From an uncultured SAR86 cluster bacterium (GTDB lineage: Bacteria > Pseudomonadota > Gammaproteobacteria > Magnimaribacterales > AG-339-G14), in NCBI GenBank assembly GCA_902595715.1, contig CACJRI010000005.1, positions 1 through 64,000 on the forward strand: a DNA stretch of 64,000 bases. The letters run 5' to 3'. This document shows, in pieces, positions 10,812 to 22,973 of the stretch. The translations under genes and the position numbers were made by a program. The first letter of the stretch is position 1, and each line of letters starts with the position of its first letter. Below the pieces are notes generated by a model. That model saw only the letters and a program-made list of their open reading frames with translations. It did not search any database and was not told the DNA's origin.

Positions 10812-11444
10812 TTAATTATTTTTAATATTTAGTTTTGATGGAAAAATTAATTCTCCATTTGATTTTAACTTCACCAAAGACGTCTCTGTAACTAACCCTT
10901 CATTATCTTTTAAATAAATAGGACTGCCTTTAAAAACCATCTCATCTTCATTCAAAATAATTTCTTTTACAGAGATTTCATATTCATCTACAAAAATGAT
11001 CAATTCATTAGATGATAAGTTTTTTTTGTTAAGGTCAATGTCAATGTTGCCAGCCTTTCCTGAAATAATTTTTTCATTTGCTTTGCCAGAAATTTCTGTT
11101 TCAGTTTCAAGTTGTACTAAATTTTTATCGTAAGCAATTGTTCCCTTACTTGAAATTATTTTTAAAAAGGTATTTTTTCCGGAAATATCTATTTTTGGTT
11201 GATAAACATAAAGCTTTTTTTCTTCTTTCAAAGAATTAACCATTGAAGATTTTACTTTTAAAATAAAATCACTATCTTTAAAGCCTAGATTAATGGAAAT
11301 ATTTTTTGCTTCAAAAACTATTTCATTATTTTGTTTTATTAATTCAGAAGATGAAGAGTTTAAAAAAAATGAAGATAAAAATAAGACAGAGCCAATGAGA
11401 AAAAATAAAGCAACTAAATATACAAAAATGCTTTTTGGCATCAA
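10812..11444 (-). CDS. lptC: LPS export protein LptC
   Basis: Single N-terminal TM, beta-rich OstA-like repeats, located between lptB and kdsD. Confidence 0.75.
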   Translation of the reverse strand: MMPKSIFVYLVALFFLIGSVLFLSSFFLNSSSSELIKQNNEIVFEAKNISINLGFKDSDFILKVKSSMVNSLKEEKKLYVYQPKIDISGKNTFLKIISSKGTIAYDKNLVQLETETEISGKANEKIISGKAGNIDIDLNKKNLSSNELIIFVDEYEISVKEIILNEDEMVFKGSPIYLKDNEGLVTETSLVKLKSNGELIFPSKLNIKNN

Positions 11445-12418
11445 ATTATTTTTGCTGAAAGAATTTCATGCATCCTGATTAAACCTATTATTTTTTTATT
11501 GGAATTCTTTACGATTAATGAATAGATTTTTTGATCTTCCATTATCCTCGAAACATCAAGGACAAAATCGACATCGTTAACAAATTTAAAATTTTTAGTC
11601 ATGACTTTTTTTATGGGAGTTGAAGTAAGATCTACATGATTGTTTATCATTCTTCTTAAATCTCCATCTGTAAAAATACCTTTTACAAGACCCTTGATTT
11701 TTATTAGACCTAATCCAAACCCCTTTTTTGAGATTTTTTCCATTGCATCAATTATAGAAATATTTCCATCTATGAAAGGCAAATCTTTTTCTTTGATCAT
11801 AATCTCTTTAACCTTAATAAAACTTTTTCCAAGACTTCCTCCAGGATGATTTGCACCAAAGTCAGATCTTTTTAAACCTTCATAGTTTGTTATGGCTATA
11901 GAAATAGCATCTCCAATCATCATCATGGCAGTAGTACTGGAAGTTGGGGCAAGATTCAGCATATCTGCCTCTTTTTCTAAATTTAAAGATATGTGCGCTA
12001 GAGATGACAATGCAATTGTGGAGTTTTTATTTCCAGTAATAGAACAAATATTTACTTTTTTTTGCTTTAGGTTTGGAAGAAGGTCTACTAACTCTTCCGT
12101 CTCACCTGAGTACGAAAAAATAATTAGAGAATCTTTTTTAGTTATTGCTCCAAGATCTCCATGACTAGCCTCGGCGGCATTTATATAAAAAGATGGCTTT
12201 CCTAGACTAGAAAGCGTGGCTGATATCTTTTCAGATACCTTACCTGACTTTCCTATACCCAAAAAAATTAAATTTCCTTTTGTTTTAAATAAAAAGTTGC
12301 AAACTTGATTAAATTCATTTTTGGAAATTCCCGAAGAAACTTTTTGAAGAGCTTCAATTTCATTTGAAATGACTTTTTTACCAATTTCAAAAAAATTAAT
12401 TTTTTTTGGTTTTTTCAT
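11441..12418 (-). CDS. kdsD: D-arabinose 5-phosphate isomerase (SIS + two CBS domains)
   Basis: GIGKSGKVSEKISATLSSLGKPSFYINAAEASHGDLGAI; CBS domains at C-terminus. Confidence 0.93.
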   Translation of the reverse strand: MKKPKKINFFEIGKKVISNEIEALQKVSSGISKNEFNQVCNFLFKTKGNLIFLGIGKSGKVSEKISATLSSLGKPSFYINAAEASHGDLGAITKKDSLIIFSYSGETEELVDLLPNLKQKKVNICSITGNKNSTIALSSLAHISLNLEKEADMLNLAPTSSTTAMMMIGDAISIAITNYEGLKRSDFGANHPGGSLGKSFIKVKEIMIKEKDLPFIDGNISIIDAMEKISKKGFGLGLIKIKGLVKGIFTDGDLRRMINNHVDLTSTPIKKVMTKNFKFVNDVDFVLDVSRIMEDQKIYSLIVKNSNKKIIGLIRMHEILSAKII

Positions 12419-12468
12419 CTGTGATTAATTATCCTGTAGTAGACTAGGCTCTTTAGTTTCGATTATAA

Positions 12469-14357
<1,889 letters not shown>

Positions 14358-14361
14358 GATA

Positions 14362-14985
14362 ATGTTAATAGTTTTGCCTAAAGGAAGACTGCTAAAAGAA
14401 ATTAAAAATCTTTTAGGGCAGGTTGGTATATCTTTTAAAGATTCATCAAGAAAATTAGTTATGGATACCTCCGTTAAAGATATCAAAGTAGCAATCCTCA
14501 GATCTTGGGATATTCCTAAGTTTGTAAACAAAGGTATTGCAGATATAGGCTTTGTTGGGAAGGATGTTCTTAATGAGATTGAAGATGAAGAAAATTTTTA
14601 TGAGTCTTTAGATATGGGATTAGGTAAGTGCCGTCTTTCTTTAGCTGCATATAAGGAAGTGACTAATTCAAACAAACCAATAGTGGCAACTAAATATCCA
14701 TTATCTGCAAAAGCTTTCTTTGCTTCAAAAATGCAAAATGTAGAAATAATTCAATTAAAAGGTGCAATAGAAATTGCTCCAATACTTGGGCTTTCAGATT
14801 ACATCGTCGATCTTGTACAAACAGGAAATACGCTAAAAGATAATGGATTGTCTGAATTAGAGGTGATTCAAGATATTTCAACTAGGTTAATTATTAATAA
14901 ATCCTCTTTCAAAACAAATAATTCAAAAATACAAAGATTAATTCTCTCTATAAAAGATGCTCTAAATGAAAACTTTAAAAATTAA
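14362..14985 (+). CDS. hisG: ATP phosphoribosyltransferase, short (HisG-S) form
   Basis: LPKGRLLKEI, DIGFVGKDVL, DYIVDLVQTGNTLKDNGL; 207 aa. Confidence 0.95.
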   Translation: MLIVLPKGRLLKEIKNLLGQVGISFKDSSRKLVMDTSVKDIKVAILRSWDIPKFVNKGIADIGFVGKDVLNEIEDEENFYESLDMGLGKCRLSLAAYKEVTNSNKPIVATKYPLSAKAFFASKMQNVEIIQLKGAIEIAPILGLSDYIVDLVQTGNTLKDNGLSELEVIQDISTRLIINKSSFKTNNSKIQRLILSIKDALNENFKN

Positions 14986-16270
14986 AAAAGTATCTTTTAC
15001 TTCAGCTAAAAAATACTTATTGCAAAGTAAAATTACGAATCAAACTGCTCATGTCAGGAAAGCTGTTGAAAAAATAATATTTAATGTAAAAAAAAATGGA
15101 GATAAAGCTTTAATAAAGATTTCTAATAAAATTGATAAGACAGAATTTAAATCAGTTTCCGAAGCTTCTTTCAGTAAGTCTGATTTAGAAAAAAATTATG
15201 AAAAGTTAGACAATGCAATAAAGAAAAACTTAAATTTCATTAAGAAAAGAATCATAAATTTTCATAAAAGAATAAAGATACGTGATTTAAAAGCCAAGGA
15301 TGTGATTTTTAATTTATTAGGTCATATTCATAGGCCCATAGAAAGGATTGGGCTTTATGCGCCCGGAGGCAAAGCTGTTTATCCATCTTCTATTTTAATG
15401 ACTGCATTACTTGCGAGAGTGGCAGGTTCTAAAGAGATTAACCTTTTTTTTCCAAGTTCTTCCGAGAAAGCAAAAACATTAATGTTGGGGACTGCTCATT
15501 TAGCAGGAATAACTAATGCTTATAATTTCGGCGGAGCTCATGCAATAGCCGCAATGGCTTATGGGACAGAGACAATACCAAAGTCAGATAAAATCTTTGG
15601 CCCCGGAAATAAATATGTTGCAGAAGCGAAAAGACAGGTATTTGGTGATGTTGGCATAGATTCTTTTGCTGGACCTTCTGAGGTATTAATTATTTCCGAT
15701 AAGAAAAAAGGATTTGAAGAATTAGCGGCTGATTTAATTGCGCAAGCTGAGCATGGAGAAGACTCCAAGTGTATTTTTATTCAAATTGGAGGAGAGGGTT
15801 TAGAAGCTTTATTTAATGAACTTAATCGACAAGTGACTGAGGCTCCAAGAGGCAAAACAATAAAAATAGCTTTAGAAAAAAACTCAATGTTTATTCAGGT
15901 TAAAAATTTAGAAGAAGCAATTGAAATTAATAATCTTGTGGGACCAGAACACTTACAAATTATCTGCAAAAATTTTAAAGAGCCTTTATTAAAAAGGTTC
16001 ATTGCCGGAGCCATTTTTATTGGAGAAAATAATACTGCTGTCTTGGGAGATTATGCTGCAGGACCTAGTCACGTTATTCCAACAAATTCTGCTGCTAGAT
16101 TTAGTTCGCCTGTCAGCATTGAAGACTTTTTAGTGAGAAGCTCCGTAACAGAGATTAGATCTATTAAGAATAAGGCAAAATATAATGAGCTGCTTGATAA
16201 TTCAATATTTTTAGCAGAGCTTGAAGGTTTGCATGGGCATGCTAATGCTCTGAAGCTAAGGCGCAAATAG
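14966..16270 (+). CDS. hisD: Histidinol dehydrogenase
   Basis: GLYAPGGKAVYPSSILM, GPGNKYVAEAKRQVFG, AGPSEVLII, DYAAGPSHVIPT. Confidence 0.97.
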   Translation: MKTLKIKKVSFTSAKKYLLQSKITNQTAHVRKAVEKIIFNVKKNGDKALIKISNKIDKTEFKSVSEASFSKSDLEKNYEKLDNAIKKNLNFIKKRIINFHKRIKIRDLKAKDVIFNLLGHIHRPIERIGLYAPGGKAVYPSSILMTALLARVAGSKEINLFFPSSSEKAKTLMLGTAHLAGITNAYNFGGAHAIAAMAYGTETIPKSDKIFGPGNKYVAEAKRQVFGDVGIDSFAGPSEVLIISDKKKGFEELAADLIAQAEHGEDSKCIFIQIGGEGLEALFNELNRQVTEAPRGKTIKIALEKNSMFIQVKNLEEAIEINNLVGPEHLQIICKNFKEPLLKRFIAGAIFIGENNTAVLGDYAAGPSHVIPTNSAARFSSPVSIEDFLVRSSVTEIRSIKNKAKYNELLDNSIFLAELEGLHGHANALKLRRK

Positions 16271-16273
16271 ATG

Positions 16274-17047
16274 CTACCTATCTACAATTGAATTGTAGAC
16301 TTCAATCACTGTATCAACAGGAATAGCAAAATTTAAACCTTGATTTCCTCCAGAAGTTGATTTTATAACATTTACCACACCTAACAATCTTCCTTTATCA
16401 TCAATTAATGCGCCGCCAGAGTTTCCTGGATTTATTGATGCATCAGTTTGGATAAAATTTCCTTTTTTGTCTTGGAAAGTTCTATTTATGGCACTAACAA
16501 TGCCCTTGCTAAATGATTGTCCCAATCCTTGAGGATTTCCAATTGCAATTACAGGCTCTCCAACTTTAACCTGATCAATGTTTTTCCTTATTTTAAAAGG
16601 TTTTAGATCAATCGAATCAACAATTCCTAAAACTGCAATATCTGCCTCTAAATCAAATCCTAAAACTTGTGTCTGTAATGTTTTGCCTAAATAATTTTCT
16701 ACTATCAATTCTTGGTTTTGACTAACAGCATCACTAATGACATGGAAGTTCGTGACTATAAGACCTTTTTCAATAACAACTCCTGACCCATTTGGGAAAA
16801 AGCCGGTTTTTATAACTCGTCTATAACTATTAAAGCCAAATTCATTAGATTGTTCTTGCCATGCTTTCCATTTTTTTATTGTCCAGATGTTTACTACGGA
16901 AGGGGAAGTTCTTTCAAGTACATTTGAAATATCATGATAAATTGGGATATAGATATCTGTTTTGCCATAAAAACTAGAAAAAATTAAAGCAGAGAGGGCG
17001 CCTAAAACAACCCATAAAGATATTACAAAATAACTTTTTTTGATCAT
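16274..17047 (-). CDS. Membrane-anchored DegS/AlgW-like serine protease without PDZ domain
   Basis: Trypsin-like motifs TNFHVI, LEADIAVL, NPGNSGGAL; N-terminal TM; ends directly after protease domain. ATG at 17047 preferred over the track's TTG at 17059, which lies in a TATAAT element. Confidence 0.85.
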   Translation of the reverse strand: MIKKSYFVISLWVVLGALSALIFSSFYGKTDIYIPIYHDISNVLERTSPSVVNIWTIKKWKAWQEQSNEFGFNSYRRVIKTGFFPNGSGVVIEKGLIVTNFHVISDAVSQNQELIVENYLGKTLQTQVLGFDLEADIAVLGIVDSIDLKPFKIRKNIDQVKVGEPVIAIGNPQGLGQSFSKGIVSAINRTFQDKKGNFIQTDASINPGNSGGALIDDKGRLLGVVNVIKSTSGGNQGLNFAIPVDTVIEVYNSIVDR

Positions 17048-17104
17048 TGGTAATAGCAATTATAACCTCTCTGAGTTATCATTCTCGCCTTTCAAAACTT
17101 AATT

Positions 17105-17533
17105 ATGGAAACTAAAAGCTATAAGCGTGTTGATGTCGATAAAAAATGGCATCTTGTTGATGCAGAGGACAAAATTTTAGGCAGATTGGCTGTCAAAATA
17201 GCCTCTATTCTCTCGGGAAAAAATAAAGCACATTACTCTCCGAATGCAGACTTAGGTGACTTTGTAATTGTCATTAACGCCGAGAAGGTTAAAGTGACTG
17301 GTAATAAATTTTCTCAAAAAAACTATTATCACCATACTGGATATCCTGGGGGACTTAAGACAAAATCCTTTGAAAAGATGCAAGAAGATTCTCCTGAAAA
17401 AATAATCGAAAAGGCTGTTAAAGGAATGCTGCCTAAAAATAAACTTGCTAATCAAATAATTAAAAAGTTAAAAGTTTATTCAGGTTCAATTCATCCTCAT
17501 ATTGGCCAGCAACCCAAAGAATTATCTATTTAA
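17105..17533 (+). CDS. rplM: 50S ribosomal protein L13
   Basis: [33 protein letters not shown]. Confidence 0.98.
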   Translation: METKSYKRVDVDKKWHLVDAEDKILGRLAVKIASILSGKNKAHYSPNADLGDFVIVINAEKVKVTGNKFSQKNYYHHTGYPGGLKTKSFEKMQEDSPEKIIEKAVKGMLPKNKLANQIIKKLKVYSGSIHPHIGQQPKELSI

Positions 17534-17537
17534 TATC

Positions 17538-17927
17538 ATGTCAGATGTAATATACGCAACAGGAAGACGAAAAAGCGCAACCGCTAGAGTTTACCTTTAT
17601 GAAGGCTCTGGAAACATATTAATAAATGATCTACCTTTAGAAGAATACTTTGGGAGAGAAGTAGCTAAAATACTGGTTAAACAGCCTTTGAAACTTTTAA
17701 ATTGTGATCAAAAATTTGATTTAAAAATTAAAGTTTCTGGCGGGGGTTCCTTTGGTCAAGCCGGCGCAATAAGACACGGTATATCAAGAGCGCTGGAGAA
17801 AAAGGATAGTGATTTTAGAGGAGCATTAAAAACCGCAGGTTATTTAACACGAGATTCAAGAAAAGTGGAAAGAAAAAAAGTTGGATTAAGAAAAGCAAGA
17901 AAAGCTCCTCAATTCAGTAAAAGATAA
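17538..17927 (+). CDS. rpsI: 30S ribosomal protein S9
   Basis: [14 protein letters not shown]...[25 protein letters not shown]; start corrected to ATG 17538. Confidence 0.98.
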   Translation: MSDVIYATGRRKSATARVYLYEGSGNILINDLPLEEYFGREVAKILVKQPLKLLNCDQKFDLKIKVSGGGSFGQAGAIRHGISRALEKKDSDFRGALKTAGYLTRDSRKVERKKVGLRKARKAPQFSKR

Positions 17928-17930
17928 AAT

Positions 17931-18524
17931 ATGCAACCCAAAAGTCCTCCTAATCCTGGTAGAAGGAAATTTCTTACATATACAACTTCATTCCTCGGAA
18001 TTATCGGAGCATTTTTTACTGCAATACCTTTTGTGAGTGCTTTCAAACCTAGCGCTAAAGCCGAGGCAGCTGGTGCACCCGTTAAAGTTGATGTTTCAAA
18101 ATTACTCCCTGGAGAAATGATGACCGTTGAATGGAGGGGAAGACCAGTTTTCGTAGTAAATATTCCAGAAGAAAATACAAATTTCATAACAAAAAACTTA
18201 GAGCGGCTAGCTGATCCTGATATGGAAGATCCCTCACAGCCGGAATATGCAAAAAATGAAATAAGATCAAGAAAAAAAGGAATTGCAGTCTTGACTGGAG
18301 TTTGCACTCATTTGGGTTGTGCTCCTAAATATTATCCAGAAGCAAAGCCAGAAGACTTTGATTCAAATTGGCAGGGAGGATTTTTTTGTCCTTGCCATGG
18401 TTCAAAGTTTGATTTAGTTGGAAGAGTCTATGCAAATGTTCCCGCCCCTACAAATTTAGTTGTGCCTCCACATTTTTTTGAAAAAGATAACTTATTGGTT
18501 ATCGGTTCAGACGGAGTTAGTTAA
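17931..18524 (+). CDS. petA: Ubiquinol-cytochrome c reductase Rieske iron-sulfur subunit
   Basis: CTHLGC and CPCHGS cluster-binding motifs; TAT-like N-terminus GRRKFL. Confidence 0.97.
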   Translation: MQPKSPPNPGRRKFLTYTTSFLGIIGAFFTAIPFVSAFKPSAKAEAAGAPVKVDVSKLLPGEMMTVEWRGRPVFVVNIPEENTNFITKNLERLADPDMEDPSQPEYAKNEIRSRKKGIAVLTGVCTHLGCAPKYYPEAKPEDFDSNWQGGFFCPCHGSKFDLVGRVYANVPAPTNLVVPPHFFEKDNLLVIGSDGVS

Positions 18525-19780
18525 TGAGCGAAAATACTATCGGAAAAAAAAGCCTTAATTGGGTCGATAAGAGATTTCCTGTAATAGATCTTTTTGAAAG
18601 GCATCTTTCTAAATATTACTCACCATCTAATATAAATATTTGGTATTTATTTGGCTTTCTTTTATTAATCGTGCTGGTAATGCAGATTCTTACTGGTTTG
18701 TGGTTAATGATGAATTATACCAATACAGCAGAAGGTGCATTTTCTTCAATTGAATACATTATGCGAGATGTCGATTATGGTTGGCTTATCAGATACATGC
18801 ATGCTGGCGGCGCATCAGCATTTTTTGCATTAATTTATCTGCATATGTTTAGAGGCATGATGTACGGTTCATACCAGAAGCCAAGAGAATTAATTTGGGT
18901 TGGTGGATGGTTTGTTTATGTTCTTCTATGCGCAGAAGGCTTTACAGGGTATGTTCTTCCTTGGGGACAGATGTCATTTTGGGCAGCTCAAGTGATTATA
19001 TCTTTGGTAGGTTCTATTCCTTTCTTTGGAGAAGACCTTGCTATCTGGATCAGAGGTGATTATATAGTCTCAGGAATTACCTTATCGAGGCTTTTTGCAT
19101 TTCACGTAGTTTTATTACCTATTTTAATTATTGCTGTTGTTTTCTTTCATATTTTAGCTCTCCATGAAATTGGCTCTAATAATCCGGATGGTATCGATGT
19201 AAAAAAACATACAGATCAGGATGGCGTTCCACTTGACGCTAAGCCTTTCTTTCCCTATGACATATCTCATGATTTCTATGCATTAGGAGTATTTTTATTA
19301 ATTTTTTGTACAGTGATATTTTTCTTCCCAGAAGGGGGAGGATACATTATCGAGTACGTTAACTATGAGCCTGCTAATCCGCTTTCTACTCCAGCTCATA
19401 TAGTCCCATCTTGGTATTACACTCCGTTTTACGCAATGCTTCGAGCAATAGATTTCCCTCTATTTGGATTAACTGCTAAATTTTTAGGTTTCGTTGTCAT
19501 GGCAGCAGGTATTGCAATTTTCGCTGCTTTACCATGGTTAGATAGAAGTCCAGTTAAATCAATCAAATATAAAGGTATTTTTAGTAAAGTTTTTTTAGCT
19601 GGTTTTGTAATTAGTTTCTTTGTTTTGGCTTATCTTGGATCTGTCCCTCCTACTGAGACAAAGAATATGTTGGCTAAAGTTTTTACTTTTCTTTATTTCG
19701 CATATTTTCTCTTGATGCCTTTTTATACAAGATTTGAGAAATGCAAACCTGTCCCAGAGCGTGTAGGAGATGCAGCTTGA
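18524..19780 (+). CDS. petB: Cytochrome b (bc1 complex)
   Basis: [44 protein letters not shown], polytopic. Confidence 0.97.
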   Translation: MSENTIGKKSLNWVDKRFPVIDLFERHLSKYYSPSNINIWYLFGFLLLIVLVMQILTGLWLMMNYTNTAEGAFSSIEYIMRDVDYGWLIRYMHAGGASAFFALIYLHMFRGMMYGSYQKPRELIWVGGWFVYVLLCAEGFTGYVLPWGQMSFWAAQVIISLVGSIPFFGEDLAIWIRGDYIVSGITLSRLFAFHVVLLPILIIAVVFFHILALHEIGSNNPDGIDVKKHTDQDGVPLDAKPFFPYDISHDFYALGVFLLIFCTVIFFFPEGGGYIIEYVNYEPANPLSTPAHIVPSWYYTPFYAMLRAIDFPLFGLTAKFLGFVVMAAGIAIFAALPWLDRSPVKSIKYKGIFSKVFLAGFVISFFVLAYLGSVPPTETKNMLAKVFTFLYFAYFLLMPFYTRFEKCKPVPERVGDAA

Positions 19781-20439
19781 AAATCCTCTTTTATTTTACA
19801 ATCTTATTCTCTTCTGCCTTTATTTTTTCTGCTGGAGAATATCGATGCGGGTCAATGGAGTGTGATTACTTCGAGGCAGATGTATCAGATAAAGCTTCTT
19901 TACAAAGAGGGCTATCTACTTACATGAATTATTGCTATGGCTGTCATTCCCTTAAATATTCTAGATACAAAAGGGTCGCCGAAGACCTACTTATTCCTTT
20001 GGAAATGTATGAGAACAACTTAATTTTTGATGGTTCAAAAATAGGAGAACTTATGGAGATAAGTTTAACTAAAGAAGATGCAATAAATTGGCTTGGGGCT
20101 TATCCACCCGATCTCACTTTAGAAGCCAGATTGAGAAGACCGGATTGGATATATACTTACTTAAGAAATTATTATCCTGATTCTTCTAGACCTTATGGAG
20201 TAAACAATAAAGTTTATCAAAATGTAAATATGCCTCATGTTTTAGAAGATATGCAAAACAATCTTTCCCAAAGCGAATATGATCAAGTTATTTATGATTT
20301 AACCAATTTTATGACATACGTGGCAGACCCTTCAGCTGAGCAACGCAAAAGAATTGGTATCTATGTATTACTTTTTTTGATTATTTTTACAGCTTTTGCT
20401 TATATGACATATCGAGAATTTAAAAAAGATTTAAAATAG
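19777..20439 (+). CDS. petC: Cytochrome c1
   Basis: [14 protein letters not shown] heme motif; C-terminal TM; TTG start overlapping petB stop preferred over upstream ATG. Confidence 0.9.
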   Translation: MKILFYFTILFSSAFIFSAGEYRCGSMECDYFEADVSDKASLQRGLSTYMNYCYGCHSLKYSRYKRVAEDLLIPLEMYENNLIFDGSKIGELMEISLTKEDAINWLGAYPPDLTLEARLRRPDWIYTYLRNYYPDSSRPYGVNNKVYQNVNMPHVLEDMQNNLSQSEYDQVIYDLTNFMTYVADPSAEQRKRIGIYVLLFLIIFTAFAYMTYREFKKDLK

Positions 20440-20443
20440 CGTT

Positions 20444-21076
20444 ATGAGTATTCTTAGCAATAGGTCAGCTATGGTTTTGTTCCATGATGATATTGGACAT
20501 AGATCTCAAAAAGTTAGGATTGTAATTGCTGAAAAAGGAATATCTTGCAATTTAGAGGTGCTTACTAAAGATGATCTTCCTAAAGAAATTTTAGAGATAA
20601 ATCCTGACGGACATTTACCCCTTTTGGTAGACAGAGAACTCTCTTTATATCACTCTGGCTTAATAGTTGAATATCTTGATGAAAGATTTCCTCATCCACC
20701 TCTTTTACCTGTTTATCCAGTTTCTAGAGCTCAATTTAGATTAATCCTTCAAAGAATTGAAAAAGACTGGGCGGAAAACTTAGATATTCTTGAAAATACA
20801 AAATCTTCTAAGCCACAAATTACAAAAGCAAGAAACGACCTTCAAAAAAATATTTCAAACTCTTTGGCTATGTTTGATAATAAAAAATTTTTCAGAAACG
20901 ACGAGTTTTCAGTTTTAGATGCTGTAATCATTCCAATTCTTTTGAGACTTGATTATCATCAAATTAAAATTCCCAACAACAAAGCTTCAAAACCTCTTTT
21001 TGACTATATTGAAAGAATGCAGGACTTGCCTAGTGTTAAAGAGAGTTTTACTTCTTTAGAAATAGAATTACTCTAA
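20444..21076 (+). CDS. sspA: Stringent starvation protein A, GST-like
   Basis: NRSAMVLFHDDIGHRSQKVRIVIAEKGI; follows petABC. Confidence 0.9.
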   Translation: MSILSNRSAMVLFHDDIGHRSQKVRIVIAEKGISCNLEVLTKDDLPKEILEINPDGHLPLLVDRELSLYHSGLIVEYLDERFPHPPLLPVYPVSRAQFRLILQRIEKDWAENLDILENTKSSKPQITKARNDLQKNISNSLAMFDNKKFFRNDEFSVLDAVIIPILLRLDYHQIKIPNNKASKPLFDYIERMQDLPSVKESFTSLEIELL

Positions 21077-21078
21077 TT

Positions 21079-22137
21079 TTACTGAAGGCCAATTTTTTCT
21101 GGCTTAATAAAAATCCTATTTTCTTCTTTTGTATATTCACCCAATAGTCCATTAAACCTAGTATTGATACCTTTGCCAAAAAAAAGTAGCGAATCGAATC
21201 CTAGCGCGTAAAAAAGCTTTTCTTGAATTTGTTTTTTTGAAAACTCATCATCAAATAAAAAGTTATTGTTTAATAAAATAGGATGCTCTAAACCTTTTAA
21301 ATTAGAATTAAATTCTTTTTTTGAAAATCTCCACAGATCAAGTTGACCAGGTAAGACATAAATCTCAGGATCGAAAATTAAGTTGAAATTAATTGCAGGG
21401 ATAATTCTTTCAGCTGAAACTTCCTTTGTATCAATGATAATTTTATTTACATCTTTTCTGAATCTTGGAGTCTGATAAATTCTATTTTGAGTTATTCTCT
21501 CTAACTCTTTTTTTCGGTTTACACTTTTATTTATCTCAAACAGGTCTGAAATTTTACTTTCAATGTTCGATTTTTTTTCAATCAAAAAATAATTTTCTGC
21601 TTGTAATTCTCTATCTGTTAAAACCACGGATTCTTCTCGAAGAATCTCAGGATTCGAGCTGTAAAGATAGTCTGTATAGTCATAAAAAGGATCAATGAAA
21701 TTTAAATTTAATTTAACTTTTTCTTTTAATCCGATAATAACCAAAATATTGTTGGTATTTTTTAAATTACATCTATTTAAAATGTTTATCAAATTGCTAT
21801 TGAGGTAAATTAGTTTTTTTGTTTTTTTTGATATTTTTGAGCAGTTAAAAGATTTTTCTTTGGAAAGATCTACGAAATTAATTTCAGAATTTCTTTTTTG
21901 TCTTTCTCTCAAAATAAAGAAACCATTCTTTATTCCTTCCAAAAAGGCTTTCTGATAAGCATTTTTATCTTCGAAAAAAATAATGTCCATATTTGAGCTT
22001 AATCGAGATGAACTTAGAATGAGATCCTTACTTTTAAACTCTTCAATATCATCTCTTTGCGAGTATTCATTGCTAGATAAACTGCAGCAAGATAGGATGA
22101 AGACTAAGACAACATGTGAGATTATTTTTTTTAACAT
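21079..22137 (-). CDS. lpoA: LpoA/LppC-like lipoprotein, shortened
   Basis: Lipobox VFILSCCS; divergent from rsmI; YALGFDSLLFF...GLLGEYTKEENRIF C-terminal pattern; start set to MLKK at 22137. Confidence 0.65.
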   Translation of the reverse strand: MLKKIISHVVLVFILSCCSLSSNEYSQRDDIEEFKSKDLILSSSRLSSNMDIIFFEDKNAYQKAFLEGIKNGFFILRERQKRNSEINFVDLSKEKSFNCSKISKKTKKLIYLNSNLINILNRCNLKNTNNILVIIGLKEKVKLNLNFIDPFYDYTDYLYSSNPEILREESVVLTDRELQAENYFLIEKKSNIESKISDLFEINKSVNRKKELERITQNRIYQTPRFRKDVNKIIIDTKEVSAERIIPAINFNLIFDPEIYVLPGQLDLWRFSKKEFNSNLKGLEHPILLNNNFLFDDEFSKKQIQEKLFYALGFDSLLFFGKGINTRFNGLLGEYTKEENRIFIKPEKIGLQ

Positions 22138-22960
22138 GACAGGAACATTATATTTAGTTGCAACACCAATTGGTAATCTAGAGGATATAACTTTAAGAGC
22201 AATTAGAATACTTAATGAGTCAAGCATTGTTCTTGCAGAAGATACAAGAAATTCAAAAAAACTTTTTGTAGCGCATAAAATTTCCAGTAAGTTGGTTTCT
22301 TATAACGACTATTCATCTCAAAAAAAAAATTCTTCAATAATAAAACAACTAAAAGATGGAAAAACCATTTCTTTGATCTCAGATGCTGGAACACCCTTAG
22401 TCTCAGATCCGGGTCATGAATTGGTTTCACAAGTCATTAGTGAGAAAATAAATGTTGAAAGTATTCCAGGCCCTTCCTCAGTAATTTCAGGGTTAATTAC
22501 CTCTGGATTTAAGAATAATAAATTTATTTTTGAAGGCTTTTTACCAAAAAAATCAAGCGAGTTGAAATCATTGCTTTCAACATATAACTATGAAACAAAA
22601 ACAATTATTTTTTTTGAATCTCCTTACAGAATAAAAAAAACCTTAAAAGTTATGAGAGATATTTTTGGCAAAAATAGAAGAATTAGTATTGCCCGAGAAA
22701 TGACTAAAATGCATGAAACAATTCTTAGAGGCACAATTGAAGAGATGAACCTTATAGCAGATGTGGATTTGAATATTTCAAGGGGAGAAATTGTTATTGT
22801 TTTGGATGGATCTGACAAGAAAAACGAGGAATTTGATAACAAATTGGATTATTTATATGCATCATTATCAAATGATCTTTCTTTAAAACAATTTTCAAAG
22901 ATTTTTTCAAAAATTTCGAGACAAAGTGCAAAAGAAATTTACAACAAATATAAAGAATAA
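22136..22960 (+). CDS. rsmI: 16S rRNA 2'-O-ribose C1402 methyltransferase
   Basis: MTGTLYLVATPIGNLEDITLRAIRIL, DAGTPLVSDPGHELV; start set to 22136. Confidence 0.95.
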   Translation: MTGTLYLVATPIGNLEDITLRAIRILNESSIVLAEDTRNSKKLFVAHKISSKLVSYNDYSSQKKNSSIIKQLKDGKTISLISDAGTPLVSDPGHELVSQVISEKINVESIPGPSSVISGLITSGFKNNKFIFEGFLPKKSSELKSLLSTYNYETKTIIFFESPYRIKKTLKVMRDIFGKNRRISIAREMTKMHETILRGTIEEMNLIADVDLNISRGEIVIVLDGSDKKNEEFDNKLDYLYASLSNDLSLKQFSKIFSKISRQSAKEIYNKYKE

Positions 22961-22967
22961 GTATAAT
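22938..22967 (+). promoter_or_regulatory. Predicted sigma-70 promoter of rnpB inside rsmI 3' end
   Basis: TTTACA (22938-22943), 18 bp, TATAAT (22962-22967); predicted +1 near 22974 matches the RNase P RNA 5' stem. Confidence 0.75.
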
Positions 22968-22973
22968 TCCTGC

